DNA from: 4572-13 sp964594065
GTDB taxonomy: Bacteria > Planctomycetota > Phycisphaerae > Sedimentisphaerales > Anaerohalosphaeraceae
Length of the DNA: 64,000 nt
Assembly (NCBI GenBank): GCA_964594065.1
Contig: CAZQKX010000001.1
Coordinates: 95,245 to 159,244, forward strand
Reading direction: 5' to 3'
Part shown: piece after piece, positions 42,564 to 51,725 of the stretch
Position numbering within the stretch: position 1 is the stretch's first letter
How the letters are laid out: each line of letters begins with the position of its first letter
Program-made: the position numbers and the translations under genes
Notes under the pieces: model-generated
Seen by the model: the letters and a program-made list of their open reading frames with translations, nothing else
Databases searched by the model: none
What the model was told of the DNA's origin: nothing

Positions 42564-44399
42564 ATGTGTGGTATTGCCGCGATATTTAATCTGAACAAAG
42601 AATTTGAGACAAAGACTATCGAACGAATGGTTTTTGAGTTGAACCACCGTGGGCCGGATGCCAATAACTGCGTCCAACTGGCAGAGGGCCATCTGGGGCA
42701 TACGCGTCTCAGTATTATCGATTTAGATAGCGGTTCCCAGCCCATGAAAGATTCTACGGGACGTTACTGGATTACATTCAATGGTGAGATATACAATTAT
42801 AAAGAACTGCGCGAGCAATTGCTTTCGATGGGCCATTGCTTTAACACGAATTCGGATACAGAAGTTATCCTGTCGGCTTATGCCGAGTGGGATACTGACT
42901 GTCTGAATCATTTTCGTGGTATGTTTGCCTTTGTTATTTGGGATAGTCTAGAACGCCGACTTTTTGGGGCCCGCGACCTGTTCGGAGAAAAGCCGCTTTA
43001 CTATGCAATGACTTCAGATTCTACACTTCTGGTTGCATCAGAGATCAAGGCGTTAACGGCATCCAATATTTTTGTCCCCCGTTTAAGTCTGGATTCGGTG
43101 GATGCTTATCTGGCTTTAGGTTACATTCCGCCGGATCGAACGGTTTATGAAAACGTGCAGACTCTTTTGCCGGGCCATTATTTTCAATGGGACGGCCAGG
43201 AAGTAAAAAGTACGCTATACTGGCGGCCTCGATTTGACACAGACCCAATGACCCTGGATGATGCGGCTGAACGGTTGCGTTATTTGCTCGGACAGGCGGT
43301 TCAGCGTCAGATGGTAGCAGATGTGCCTATTGGTGCTTTTCTTAGCGGCGGACTTGATTCAAGTTCAATTGTTGCTCTGATGCAGCAAAGCAGTGCGCGA
43401 CCGATCAAGACCTTTTCCGTGGGGTTCGGTTCTTTTGTCAATGAACTGCCTTATGCAGATGCTGTTGCAAAATGTTATAAAACCGAACATCACGAAATTG
43501 ACCTTGGAATGCCGCCTGTAGCAGAAATGCTGGAGCGTATGGCCGATGTCTATGACGAGCCTTTTGCGGATTCATCGCATATTCCAACCTATCTCATTTC
43601 AGAATTCACACGGAAACATGTTAAGGTTGCGCTTTCCGGCGATGGTGGAGATGAGCTTTTTGGCGGCTACTGGTGGTATCCGCCGCTTGCGTTGTCAGAG
43701 AAAGTTTCTGCCTCGTGGCTGAAATGGGTTGTGTTACGAGCGTTAAGCAAAATGCTGCATCACCGAATTCAACGCTTAAGCCGTTATTCGGCAGCATTGG
43801 GTCAGGCGGTTCGGTGGCCTGATGTGTGGACACGAAATATTATGAGCAACATGCATTTCAAAGCTTCGGAGCGATCAACATTGTGGGGAGCACGCCAACG
43901 CGATGTCAACAGTTTTATCCCGAATGATCATTATAAACCCTCACCGGAGACATCGGGAATGAATAGCGGGTTTTATTTTGATCTGACGTCGTATTTGCCG
44001 GGAGATATTCTGGTAAAGGTAGACAGGGCTGCTATGGCACATGGGCTTGAGACGCGAGCCCCGTTTTTAGATCGGGACCTGGTGGAATTTACTCTCTCTC
44101 TGCCTTCAACACTTAAAGTAGATGGCGATCAAACAAAGATTTTATTGAAACATGCATGCAGTCATTACTGGCCGCCGGAATTACGAACTCGCAATAAACA
44201 GGGTTTTGGTGCTCCTGTAAGGCAGTGGTTGAAATTTCCGGATGTGCGTTTGCTTGCGGAAGAGGTGTTTACCAAAGGCTCGAAACTACGCCGATTGCTT
44301 CCCGGACTTGATATCGAGCAACAACAGGCTCATCCCTACCGGATGTGGATGCTGTTAACACTGGGCCTTTGGCTTCAACGTCATGAGGTGGCGGTGTGA
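42564..44399 (+). CDS. asnB: AsnB-type glutamine amidotransferase, copy 1
   Basis: This 611-aa protein starts MCGIAAIFN, giving the N-terminal catalytic cysteine of class II glutamine amidotransferases, which fixes the start. The glutaminase domain (1 to about 200) contains NHRGPDANN, TFNGEIYNYKELRE and SDTEVILSAY. The synthetase domain has the ATP pyrophosphatase loop FLSGGLDSSSIVAL (about 259) and SGDGGDELFGGYWWYP. Both active sites look intact. In polysaccharide loci AsnB-like enzymes such as WbpS, WbtH and WbmE are tied to uronamide formation, so amidation of a uronic acid is more likely than asparagine synthesis here. Two further copies occur in the same operon. Confidence 0.92.
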   Translation: MCGIAAIFNLNKEFETKTIERMVFELNHRGPDANNCVQLAEGHLGHTRLSIIDLDSGSQPMKDSTGRYWITFNGEIYNYKELREQLLSMGHCFNTNSDTEVILSAYAEWDTDCLNHFRGMFAFVIWDSLERRLFGARDLFGEKPLYYAMTSDSTLLVASEIKALTASNIFVPRLSLDSVDAYLALGYIPPDRTVYENVQTLLPGHYFQWDGQEVKSTLYWRPRFDTDPMTLDDAAERLRYLLGQAVQRQMVADVPIGAFLSGGLDSSSIVALMQQSSARPIKTFSVGFGSFVNELPYADAVAKCYKTEHHEIDLGMPPVAEMLERMADVYDEPFADSSHIPTYLISEFTRKHVKVALSGDGGDELFGGYWWYPPLALSEKVSASWLKWVVLRALSKMLHHRIQRLSRYSAALGQAVRWPDVWTRNIMSNMHFKASERSTLWGARQRDVNSFIPNDHYKPSPETSGMNSGFYFDLTSYLPGDILVKVDRAAMAHGLETRAPFLDRDLVEFTLSLPSTLKVDGDQTKILLKHACSHYWPPELRTRNKQGFGAPVRQWLKFPDVRLLAEEVFTKGSKLRRLLPGLDIEQQQAHPYRMWMLLTLGLWLQRHEVAV

Positions 44400-45541
44400 T
44401 GAAGAAACAACAACGTCATGAAGCACCTAAAGTTACGGTTTTGATGTGTGTTTATAATAGCCAGACGTATTTGCGTCAAGCCATAGAGTCCATTCTTGGA
44501 CAGACGTATTCGGGGTTTGAATTTTTGATCCTAAATGACGGTTCTACGGATCATTCACCTGAAATTATCGATAGCTATGATGATATACGCATCCGCGTGA
44601 TTAACAATTCAACAAATATTGGCCTTACTAAATCACTGAATCGTGGGCTTGCCGCGGCGAAAGGCTCTTTTATAGCCCGACATGATGCCGATGATATTTC
44701 TCATCCGACTCGATTACAAAAACAGGTTGAATTTATGGAACTTCATCCCAGTGTTGTTTTGCTGGGCACCCAGGTGCGCACCATTGACAAAAAAGGACGA
44801 CCTGTTTGTGACCATTTATGGACCAAGGCCACAGCTCAATGCGCTGTTTTACTGCAGCTCATATTTGACAATCCTTTTGTACATAGCTCGGTGATGTTCC
44901 GCCGTGATGTTGTGTGGGATCAGCTACATGGCTACAATGAGGATTTTCTGATCGGACAGGATTTTGAACTATGGTCCAGAATTGCTGCCGAACACAATAT
45001 ACAAAATCTTGAAGAGTGTCTGGTCGATTTCAGACGTCACCCCTCAGCGGTTTCTGCGGATTACAGCGATATTTATTCTGAAGATTTCAAGGTCATATTC
45101 CGCACCAATCTCAAGCGAATCATTCACTGCAATGAGGGCTTGGAGCAATGGCCCGATCTGAGGGTTGGTATCAATAATCCGAAATTGTTAAAAAAAGAGC
45201 ATCAGACAGAGACTGCGATTGATACGATTGAGATTATTTTTGACCGGTTCTGTCAATTGAATCCGGAGACACGGTTGCATCCACAAGCTCAACAAGTTTT
45301 GGCAAACACCTATATGCGTCTTGCTTTTGGTTTGATCCGATATAATCGTCGAGTTTCTGCTAAAGCATGTATCAAGGCATTTAGAGCAGACGGCCATATT
45401 GCTTGGCCAGTCAGAGTGAAATATTTATTACGGTTTTTGTTGGGTGAATCGATCGTTCGTTTTATCCGTCATATGTTGAGTTCAGTATATCATCTATTTT
45501 CGGATAATAAAAAAAGAGCCTTTCGTGAAAATCTTACATAA
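44399..45541 (+). CDS. Glycosyltransferase family 2
   Basis: This ~380-aa GT-A enzyme shows VTVLMCVYNSQTYLRQAIES near the start, the nucleotide-binding LNDGSTD, and the metal-binding DADD in ARHDADDISHP (about 96). The ATG at 44399 overlaps the previous stop by one base and follows GAGGTG by 8 bases; a GTG one codon upstream is the alternative. Its C-terminal part is hydrophobic and basic and may contact the membrane. It transfers a sugar to the growing lipid-linked repeat unit; the sugar is unknown. Confidence 0.9.
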   Translation: MKKQQRHEAPKVTVLMCVYNSQTYLRQAIESILGQTYSGFEFLILNDGSTDHSPEIIDSYDDIRIRVINNSTNIGLTKSLNRGLAAAKGSFIARHDADDISHPTRLQKQVEFMELHPSVVLLGTQVRTIDKKGRPVCDHLWTKATAQCAVLLQLIFDNPFVHSSVMFRRDVVWDQLHGYNEDFLIGQDFELWSRIAAEHNIQNLEECLVDFRRHPSAVSADYSDIYSEDFKVIFRTNLKRIIHCNEGLEQWPDLRVGINNPKLLKKEHQTETAIDTIEIIFDRFCQLNPETRLHPQAQQVLANTYMRLAFGLIRYNRRVSAKACIKAFRADGHIAWPVRVKYLLRFLLGESIVRFIRHMLSSVYHLFSDNKKRAFRENLT

Positions 45542-45562
45542 TCAATTTTTCGGAAATACGTT

Positions 45563-46390
45563 TTGAAGACAGGGAATATAATAAGTCGTATTTTAACCAG
45601 GACTGTATTAAAGATCTTTCCCTATGGGCATGGCAGCGTTCCTTCTGCACCAATTTTAAGCCCCGATGATGTGATGCTCGTTTCGTATCCGAGAAGCGGC
45701 AATACATGGATAAGGACAATACTGGCGTACTTATTGTATGATCAGGACCGAATTCGTTCTTATCATGATATTAACAGGCTCATGCCGGATGTTTATTATG
45801 GCATTCCAAGGATGGTGCGGTACTCCAGCCCAAGAATTGTTAAGACACATCAGCCTTTTGGGTTCAGGCATGAATCCAACAATCAATCGCTTTATCAAAA
45901 GAACATATATATCGTGAGGCATCCATTTAATGTTGTACAATCGTTTTTTCAGTTGCAACGGGAGCTATTTCATCATCCGGAAGAGTCTTTTGAAGTCTTT
46001 GTTCGCCAATTTGTGTCCGGGACGATCCCGGGCAATAGTTCATGGCGGGAGCATGTTTTGTCGTGGAAACAGGCAGAGGAAACTCGCAAAATACTATTTA
46101 TTCGGTATGAAGACATTGTTTCTAATGAAGCGGAGATCATTAAAAAACTGGCAGACTTTCTTAATAAAGACGTTTCTGTTGCTGACATTGCTATGATTTG
46201 TGATCATACGTCTCGTTCGGCAATGAACAGACTACACGAAAGTGCCCCTTTTTTGAAAAAAAACCAAACATTAGTGAGGGAAGATCAAAAGAATCCGAGA
46301 GAGGACGTTGAATTGACAGATGAACTGAAGCAGCTCATCTGTCGCCACAGCAGACTTGCCATGGAGCTTTTTGGCTATTCCTGTGAATAA
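45563..46390 (+). CDS. PAPS-dependent sulfotransferase
   Basis: This 275-aa enzyme has the 5'-phosphosulfate-binding loop YPRSGNTWIR (about 41-50) and the 3'-phosphate-binding motif IVRHPFNVVQSF (about 117-128), then FIRYEDIV, as in the Sulfotransfer_1 family. It would move sulfate from PAPS to a hydroxyl or amine of the polysaccharide or its precursor. The start is TTG at 45563. Its presence suggests a sulfated polymer, which is typical of marine or saline habitats. Confidence 0.9.
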   Translation: MKTGNIISRILTRTVLKIFPYGHGSVPSAPILSPDDVMLVSYPRSGNTWIRTILAYLLYDQDRIRSYHDINRLMPDVYYGIPRMVRYSSPRIVKTHQPFGFRHESNNQSLYQKNIYIVRHPFNVVQSFFQLQRELFHHPEESFEVFVRQFVSGTIPGNSSWREHVLSWKQAEETRKILFIRYEDIVSNEAEIIKKLADFLNKDVSVADIAMICDHTSRSAMNRLHESAPFLKKNQTLVREDQKNPREDVELTDELKQLICRHSRLAMELFGYSCE

Positions 46391-46408
46391 AGTCAAGAAC
46401 CAATACTC

Positions 46409-46423
46409 GATTACGATGTAATC
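46409..46423. other. Small perfect hairpin between sulfotransferase and methyltransferase genes
   Basis: GATTAC-GAT-GTAATC is a perfect 6-bp inverted repeat with a 3-base loop in the 82-base gap. It lacks a T-run and is not a terminator. It could affect mRNA processing or be chance. Confidence 0.3.
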
Positions 46424-46472
46424 TCGAAAACGGGATTGGTAGATATGTTGTAAAAATACAATAAGGATTCAA

Positions 46473-47291
46473 ATGGAATTATTAAATATTGGATGTGGAA
46501 CGAGATTTCATCCTTCATGGACCAATGTTGATCAGGTCTCGACATGTCCTTCGGTTCAAGCGTGCGATATACGTAAAGGTTTGCCGTTTCCTGATAATTA
46601 TTTTGATGCCTGCTATAGTTCTCATGTTCTTGAACACTTGCTGCCACGGGACGCCCATCATCTAATTGCTGAATGTTTCAGGGTTCTGAAGCCACAGGGG
46701 GTGATTCGGGTAGTCGTGCCGGATTTGCATGATATCGCAGCGCGATACTTAACATCATTCGAACAGGCAGTGGACGGAGTCAGCAGGGCAGAAGCTGATT
46801 ATGATTGGATGGTTATCGAGCTCTATGATCAGGCAGTTCGCCACGAGAGTACCGGCCAAATGGGCCCTTATCTTGCACAGGAGAGTATACCCAACAGAGA
46901 TTTCGTTCAATCACGTTTAGGCAATGTATGGTCGCAAGAGTCGGTGGTAGATACTTCTGTCTGGAAAAAGCTGCGTTCACGAGGTCTGCTGTGGCTTACT
47001 AATCGATTCAGATTGACTCTTGCCCGTCTGGCGGTGAGTTTGATTGCCGGGCACAATGCACGGCAAGCATTGGAGGAGGGTTTGTTTCGCTGCACAAGCG
47101 GTGAAGTACACCGCTGGATGTATGATCGTTTTTCACTTGCGAGATTACTTCAAGAGTGCGGATTTATAGAATCTCTTTACTGCCAGCCGGACCAGAGCCG
47201 TATCCCGGACTTCAACAGCTATGAACTTGATCGTGTCGATGGTCAAACTCGTATCCCTCAGTCACTTTTTATGGAGGCGATGAAACCGTGA
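46473..47291 (+). CDS. Class I SAM-dependent methyltransferase
   Basis: This 272-aa protein begins almost directly with SAM motif I (LLNIGCGTRFHPSW, residues 3-16), then the acidic CDIRKGLPFPDNYFDACYSSHVLEHL segment typical of Methyltransf_11 proteins, and a COG4627-like second half. The start is ATG 46473 with AAGGA upstream. It is one of five methyltransferases in the locus and overlaps the next glycosyltransferase by four bases, so the methylated target is probably a sugar of the repeat unit. Confidence 0.87.
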   Translation: MELLNIGCGTRFHPSWTNVDQVSTCPSVQACDIRKGLPFPDNYFDACYSSHVLEHLLPRDAHHLIAECFRVLKPQGVIRVVVPDLHDIAARYLTSFEQAVDGVSRAEADYDWMVIELYDQAVRHESTGQMGPYLAQESIPNRDFVQSRLGNVWSQESVVDTSVWKKLRSRGLLWLTNRFRLTLARLAVSLIAGHNARQALEEGLFRCTSGEVHRWMYDRFSLARLLQECGFIESLYCQPDQSRIPDFNSYELDRVDGQTRIPQSLFMEAMKP

Positions 47292-48559
47292 AGGTTTTGT
47301 TATTGAATACGACGGATATTTTAGGCGGTGCTGCTCGCGGAGCCTATCGCCTTCATATTGGACTTAAGCAGATCAATATCGGTTCGGAAATGCTCGTTCA
47401 ATATAAGCTTGGCGATGACGATGCCGTTATTCGTCCTTCACATGGTACAATGGGTGAGTTCTGGTCAAAAGTGCAGCCGCATATTGATAAACTGCCGCTT
47501 CGGCTTTACCGTAAGCGTATGCAAGCCGAGACATGGAGTTTGCAATGGCTTCCCGGCAGCAATCTCATTAAGGAGATCGATCGTATTAAGCCCGATGTTA
47601 TACACCTGAACTGGATCGGAGGATTTGTTCCGATTTCGGCGATAGGAAAGTTACGGTACCCAATCGTCTGGACGTTATCCGATATGTGGTCTTTTACCGG
47701 CGGATGTCATTATGATCAGGATTGCAGCCGCTATTGCCGGTCATGTGGGATTTGTCCACAGCTTGGTTCACACAGAAACAGCGATTTGAGCCGTTGGATA
47801 TGGAAAGCAAAAAGACGCGCTTATCGACGGGCCGATATGACAGTGGTTGCTGTGAGCAATTGGTTAGCCGATTGTGCAAAATCCAGTTCATTGTTTTCGG
47901 ATAAGCGGGTTGAAATGATTCCTTATGGTCTTGATACCAATATTTTTAAACCTCATGCAAAATCGACCGCACGGGAGTTGCTCGGTTTGCCTCAAAAACG
48001 AAAGCTGGTTCTTTTTGGGGCTGACGGCGGTACCAAAATGCCGAGAAAAGGCTTTCAATATTTACGAACAGCTCTTGAAAATCTGGTGGCTAGCGGTTGG
48101 GCCGACAAGGTTGACTTGGCTATTTTTGGTGAGTCGAAACCAACATGTCCGCCGGATTGGGGTTTCAATGTTCACTATTTAGGACGTTTGAATGATGATG
48201 TTACAGTGGCTTTGGCTTATTCAGCAGCCGATGTAATGATCGTTCCCTCTATCCAGGAAGCATTTGGGCAAACAATTTCAGAGGCGATGGCTTGTGGTAC
48301 GCCGGTTGTCGGATTTGCCGCAACCGGCCCGCTTGATATCATCGAACATAAACGCTCAGGTTATCTTGCTCAGCCTTTCGAAGCGGATGATCTGGCCGAT
48401 GGCATTGCCTGGGTCTTAGAGGATCAGGATCGCTGGCAAAAGCTGTCGAGTCAGGCTTGCCAAAAAGTAGAGCGCGAATACTCACTCGAACTTCAGGCCC
48501 AACGCTATGAAAAACTTTACCATGAGATAGCGGGGCGGCATGGCGCAAACTCCCCTTAA
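47288..48559 (+). CDS. Glycosyltransferase family 4 with cysteine-rich insertion
   Basis: This 423-aa GT-B enzyme begins at GTG, overlapping the previous stop. Its N-terminal domain has TTDILGGAARGAYRLHIGL and WTLSDMWSFTGGCHYDQDC, followed by several closely spaced cysteines (about 139-155) as seen in a known subgroup of GT4 enzymes. The C-terminal donor domain has the EAFGQTISEAMACGTPVVGF motif with E-x7-E. It transfers a sugar during repeat-unit assembly. The cysteine cluster may bind a metal. Confidence 0.9.
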   Translation: MKVLLLNTTDILGGAARGAYRLHIGLKQINIGSEMLVQYKLGDDDAVIRPSHGTMGEFWSKVQPHIDKLPLRLYRKRMQAETWSLQWLPGSNLIKEIDRIKPDVIHLNWIGGFVPISAIGKLRYPIVWTLSDMWSFTGGCHYDQDCSRYCRSCGICPQLGSHRNSDLSRWIWKAKRRAYRRADMTVVAVSNWLADCAKSSSLFSDKRVEMIPYGLDTNIFKPHAKSTARELLGLPQKRKLVLFGADGGTKMPRKGFQYLRTALENLVASGWADKVDLAIFGESKPTCPPDWGFNVHYLGRLNDDVTVALAYSAADVMIVPSIQEAFGQTISEAMACGTPVVGFAATGPLDIIEHKRSGYLAQPFEADDLADGIAWVLEDQDRWQKLSSQACQKVEREYSLELQAQRYEKLYHEIAGRHGANSP

Positions 48560-49649
48560 CTTGTATTATAACTCCATTGTGAAAGAGATGAATAAAATGG
48601 ATCAACAACAGATAACAAGTCTTTTTGACCGGATTTCCTGGCGCGATCCAATCAGCGGTTTGCCCTTAGAGCCGATTGTTCAGGCTCGTACCCCTGCCGG
48701 CGTACCGATATCCGGCGCCTTGAAGATAGCTGGAACATCGAATGGCTATCCGATTGTTGATTGTGTCGCCCGTTTAACACCTGAGCTGGCTTATAAATAT
48801 CGTGACTGGCTGACCCCATTGAAACTTGAGCCACCGACCTGTCAAAGCTTTTTTCAGGAGGAGTCTACTGTTGATAGTTTTGGATGGCAATGGACTTGGA
48901 ATAGCAATATGCGATCTGATCGGGATTTGCAAATACGTGTTGCCGAGAAATTTCAGTTTAAACCTGATGATTTTAAAGGCAAAGTTGTTTTGGATGCCGG
49001 TGCCGGAGCGGGTGACCAATCCAGGTATTTATTACAGCAAGGCGCCCAGGTCGTGTCGGTTGACTTGTCTTCGGCGATTGAAGTGGTCGCCAGGAAATTA
49101 CGAATGAATCCATGTTGGATGGGTGTCCAGGGCGATGTAACCTCTCTGCCATTAAAAGATGAACAATTTGATGTCGTTTACTGCGAGGGTGTGATTCAGC
49201 ATACTCAAGATTCTTCTCAGACAATTAGAGAATTATGTCGTCTTGTCAAAGTCGATGGCTACATGTTGGCGTCTCATTATGTTCGGACAGAAGTTAAATC
49301 TGCTTATAAACGCTTAAAAAGGAAACTTACGAGAGGCTGGTATAACTTTCTGCGTAATCGTTTTAGCCGTATGGATCGATTCAAATTATTGCTTATGACG
49401 GGAAATTTAGCTGCTTGGAGCTATATTCCCATACTTGGCTGGTTTTTTCGTCGCAGCGGTATTGCGATGTATTACAAGTTAATGCCGGATTTTAAAACCA
49501 CCTGGACGAATACCTTTGATTATTATGGGAACCATACCTATCAGCGATTTATTTCACCTCGAACATTTTGGGATTATTTTGAAGGCATCGAAAATATTGA
49601 ACTAACATTCAAAAGTACTGGAATAGTTGTCGCACATAAAATAAGCTGA
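48540..49649 (+). CDS. SAM-dependent methyltransferase with N-terminal leader domain
   Basis: This protein of up to 369 aa has SAM motif I VVLDAGAGAGDQS (about 150), acidic strand VSVDLSSAIEV, and EQFDVVYCEGVIQHTQD. The first ~90 residues (ISWRDPISGLPLEPIV, GYPIVDCVARL) resemble a Trm112-like entry domain also seen in the protein at 57005. The ATG at 48540 overlaps the previous gene by 20 bases; ATGs at 48588 and 48597, the latter with AAAGAG upstream, are possible starts. Confidence 0.85.
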   Translation: MAQTPLNLYYNSIVKEMNKMDQQQITSLFDRISWRDPISGLPLEPIVQARTPAGVPISGALKIAGTSNGYPIVDCVARLTPELAYKYRDWLTPLKLEPPTCQSFFQEESTVDSFGWQWTWNSNMRSDRDLQIRVAEKFQFKPDDFKGKVVLDAGAGAGDQSRYLLQQGAQVVSVDLSSAIEVVARKLRMNPCWMGVQGDVTSLPLKDEQFDVVYCEGVIQHTQDSSQTIRELCRLVKVDGYMLASHYVRTEVKSAYKRLKRKLTRGWYNFLRNRFSRMDRFKLLLMTGNLAAWSYIPILGWFFRRSGIAMYYKLMPDFKTTWTNTFDYYGNHTYQRFISPRTFWDYFEGIENIELTFKSTGIVVAHKIS

Positions 49650-49655
49650 GTATAA

Positions 49656-50708
49656 ATGAATATTATTTACTCATTCAACAAAAAAGGATTTGAAGCGGAA
49701 TATTGGCAGCGGGAGATTGCGGCGGCTTCAGATGACGATTTTCGTTTTATCCCATTTAATCATGATCCCTATCTTGACCCGTCACTGTATATCCGCGGGC
49801 AACTATTAGACAATCTTTATTATGAAAAACACCCCGGCCTTTTACGGATGTACGCCGATCTTGAAAAAATGATTGATACGCAAGGTGCCGATGCACTGCT
49901 TGTTGACAATTGTTTTCCCTACCACCCGGACTATCTGAAAAAACTTTCGATCTATAAAGTGATTCGGACTTCAGATGGGCCCATGACAGCCTATGAACGC
50001 GATTTTCCGTATCTCCATGCCTACGATCACGTGCTGTACCATAGCCCGGCTTACAGCAAGGAACTGTCTATGGTCGAGAAGCTTACTTATTGCGGCGTCA
50101 AAAAAATGGACTTTTGGCCATTTGCCTTATTTGATGTTGGGTATGATAGAACGAGAACGGAAGACACAATTCTATCTCACGAGAGGGATATCGATATTAT
50201 TTTCATTGGTGCTATGCATCTTGGGAAAATGCCGTTTCTTGCTAAGATCAAAAAAGCCATGGGGAAACATTGCCGAATTTACGGCCTTACCAATTTAAAG
50301 AAAAATGTCTATTTCAATGTGAAGTATGGATTTCCCGGCTGGGTCAAAACGATACCTTTTGAGCAATATGTGTCGTTATATCAGCGTGCCAGGATTGGAT
50401 TTAATCTTCATAATCGCGGCAATTATTCTGTGGGTAATGCGCGACTTTTCGATTTGCCCGGTAATGGAGTCATGCAGATCTCAGATGGCGGCCAACATCT
50501 TGAAGCGTTTTACAAGGTTGGCACTGAAGTTGTTGGCTATCAGGACGGTGACGATCTGATTGATAAGCTGCGCTATTATCTTGAGCATGATGACCAGCGT
50601 CAACAAATCGCTTTGAGTGGTTATCGCAGGGTACTGAAAGATCATCGATTTGACAGCAGAATGCGACAGGCTGGTGAGATGATAAAACGGGGCATGGAAT
50701 ATCGATAA
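49656..50708 (+). CDS. CgeB-like glycosyltransferase
   Basis: This 350-aa protein looks like a CgeB/Glyco_trans_1_2-type GT-B enzyme. It has an N-terminal Rossmann-like half (YLKKLSIYKVIRTSDGPM) and a C-terminal half with VSLYQRARIGFNLHNRG, NARLFDLPGNGVMQISDGG and a terminal LEHDDQRQQIALSGYRRVL, which match that family. It lies between two methyltransferase genes, seven bases after the first. Donor and acceptor are unknown. Confidence 0.82.
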   Translation: MNIIYSFNKKGFEAEYWQREIAAASDDDFRFIPFNHDPYLDPSLYIRGQLLDNLYYEKHPGLLRMYADLEKMIDTQGADALLVDNCFPYHPDYLKKLSIYKVIRTSDGPMTAYERDFPYLHAYDHVLYHSPAYSKELSMVEKLTYCGVKKMDFWPFALFDVGYDRTRTEDTILSHERDIDIIFIGAMHLGKMPFLAKIKKAMGKHCRIYGLTNLKKNVYFNVKYGFPGWVKTIPFEQYVSLYQRARIGFNLHNRGNYSVGNARLFDLPGNGVMQISDGGQHLEAFYKVGTEVVGYQDGDDLIDKLRYYLEHDDQRQQIALSGYRRVLKDHRFDSRMRQAGEMIKRGMEYR

Positions 50709-50743
50709 AACATTAATGAAATGCACGTAATAGTGAATTAGCT

Positions 50744-51700
50744 TTGAGTATTAGTCAATTAAAACCAGCTGTTGTGTTAAAGGGAATAGCGACCTATGTT
50801 CCCGGGGTCAAAAGACTTGCCTGCAGATATTCCGGAGGGACTGTTTCGGCACGATATTGTTACTCTGTTTGGTTGCGCCATTTTATAAAGGCTTGGGAAA
50901 ACGGACTGGAGACACGGTTTAATTGTGTCGCAGAACTCGGCCCGGGCGACTCTTTTGGGATTGGTTTGTCTGCGATGTTATCCGGAGTTGACAGCTACTA
51001 TGCTTTTGATGCAAAACCTTATGCGTATGCTCCTAAGAATCTGGAGATATTTGATGAGCTTATTGACCTGTTTCTGAAACGAGAACCGATACCTGATGAA
51101 ACGGAATTTCCGAAATTATCGCCTTATCTTTCAAATTATTCATTTCCTCATGAACTGCTTACAGAAGAATATTTAAGGAATTCTCTGCGGGAAGAAAGAC
51201 TCAACTCGATTCGTCGGGCGATTAAAGCTGAAACCATGGCCGATAATCAGGTTCGCATAATCTATGTTGCGCCGTGGGATGACACTTCTTTAATTGAGCC
51301 GGGGACGGTTGATTTTGTTTTTTCACAGGCTGTAATGGAGCACGTTGAAGATATCGAATTTGCCTATGAAGCTTTGTATCGCTGGCTTAAGCCCGGCGGG
51401 CTTATGTCGCATAAGATCGACTTCAAATGCCATGGTTTAACGAAGGATTGGAATGGGCATTGGAGTATTTCCGAGCTGCTATGGAAAATAATTAAAGGCA
51501 AGCGCCCTTATCTTATTAACAGGCTGCCGCACTCTGCACACATTACTGCAGTAAAGAAAGCCGGATTTCAGATTGTGACGGATTTAATGACCGAAAGTGA
51601 ACCTATTTTACGTGAAACTCTTGCCTCTCCATTCCAAAGCTTAAGTGATGATGATCTAGGAGTGTCCGGGGCGTTCGTTCAGGCTGCAAAACCACTCTAA
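50744..51700 (+). CDS. SAM-dependent methyltransferase-like protein
   Basis: This 318-aa protein has motif I CVAELGPGDSFGIGLSAML (about 63), a following YYAFDAKPYAY strand and the post-motif VDFVFSQAVMEHVEDIEFA with WLKPGGLMSHKID, all typical of Methyltransf_11-like enzymes with a helical insertion between motif I and the acidic loop. The start is TTG at 50744 with a weak ribosome-binding site, so it may begin a little later. It probably methylates a sugar or nucleotide-sugar of this locus. Confidence 0.8.
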   Translation: MSISQLKPAVVLKGIATYVPGVKRLACRYSGGTVSARYCYSVWLRHFIKAWENGLETRFNCVAELGPGDSFGIGLSAMLSGVDSYYAFDAKPYAYAPKNLEIFDELIDLFLKREPIPDETEFPKLSPYLSNYSFPHELLTEEYLRNSLREERLNSIRRAIKAETMADNQVRIIYVAPWDDTSLIEPGTVDFVFSQAVMEHVEDIEFAYEALYRWLKPGGLMSHKIDFKCHGLTKDWNGHWSISELLWKIIKGKRPYLINRLPHSAHITAVKKAGFQIVTDLMTESEPILRETLASPFQSLSDDDLGVSGAFVQAAKPL

Positions 51701-51725
51701 ATGACTCTCTCGTAAATCAAAATGA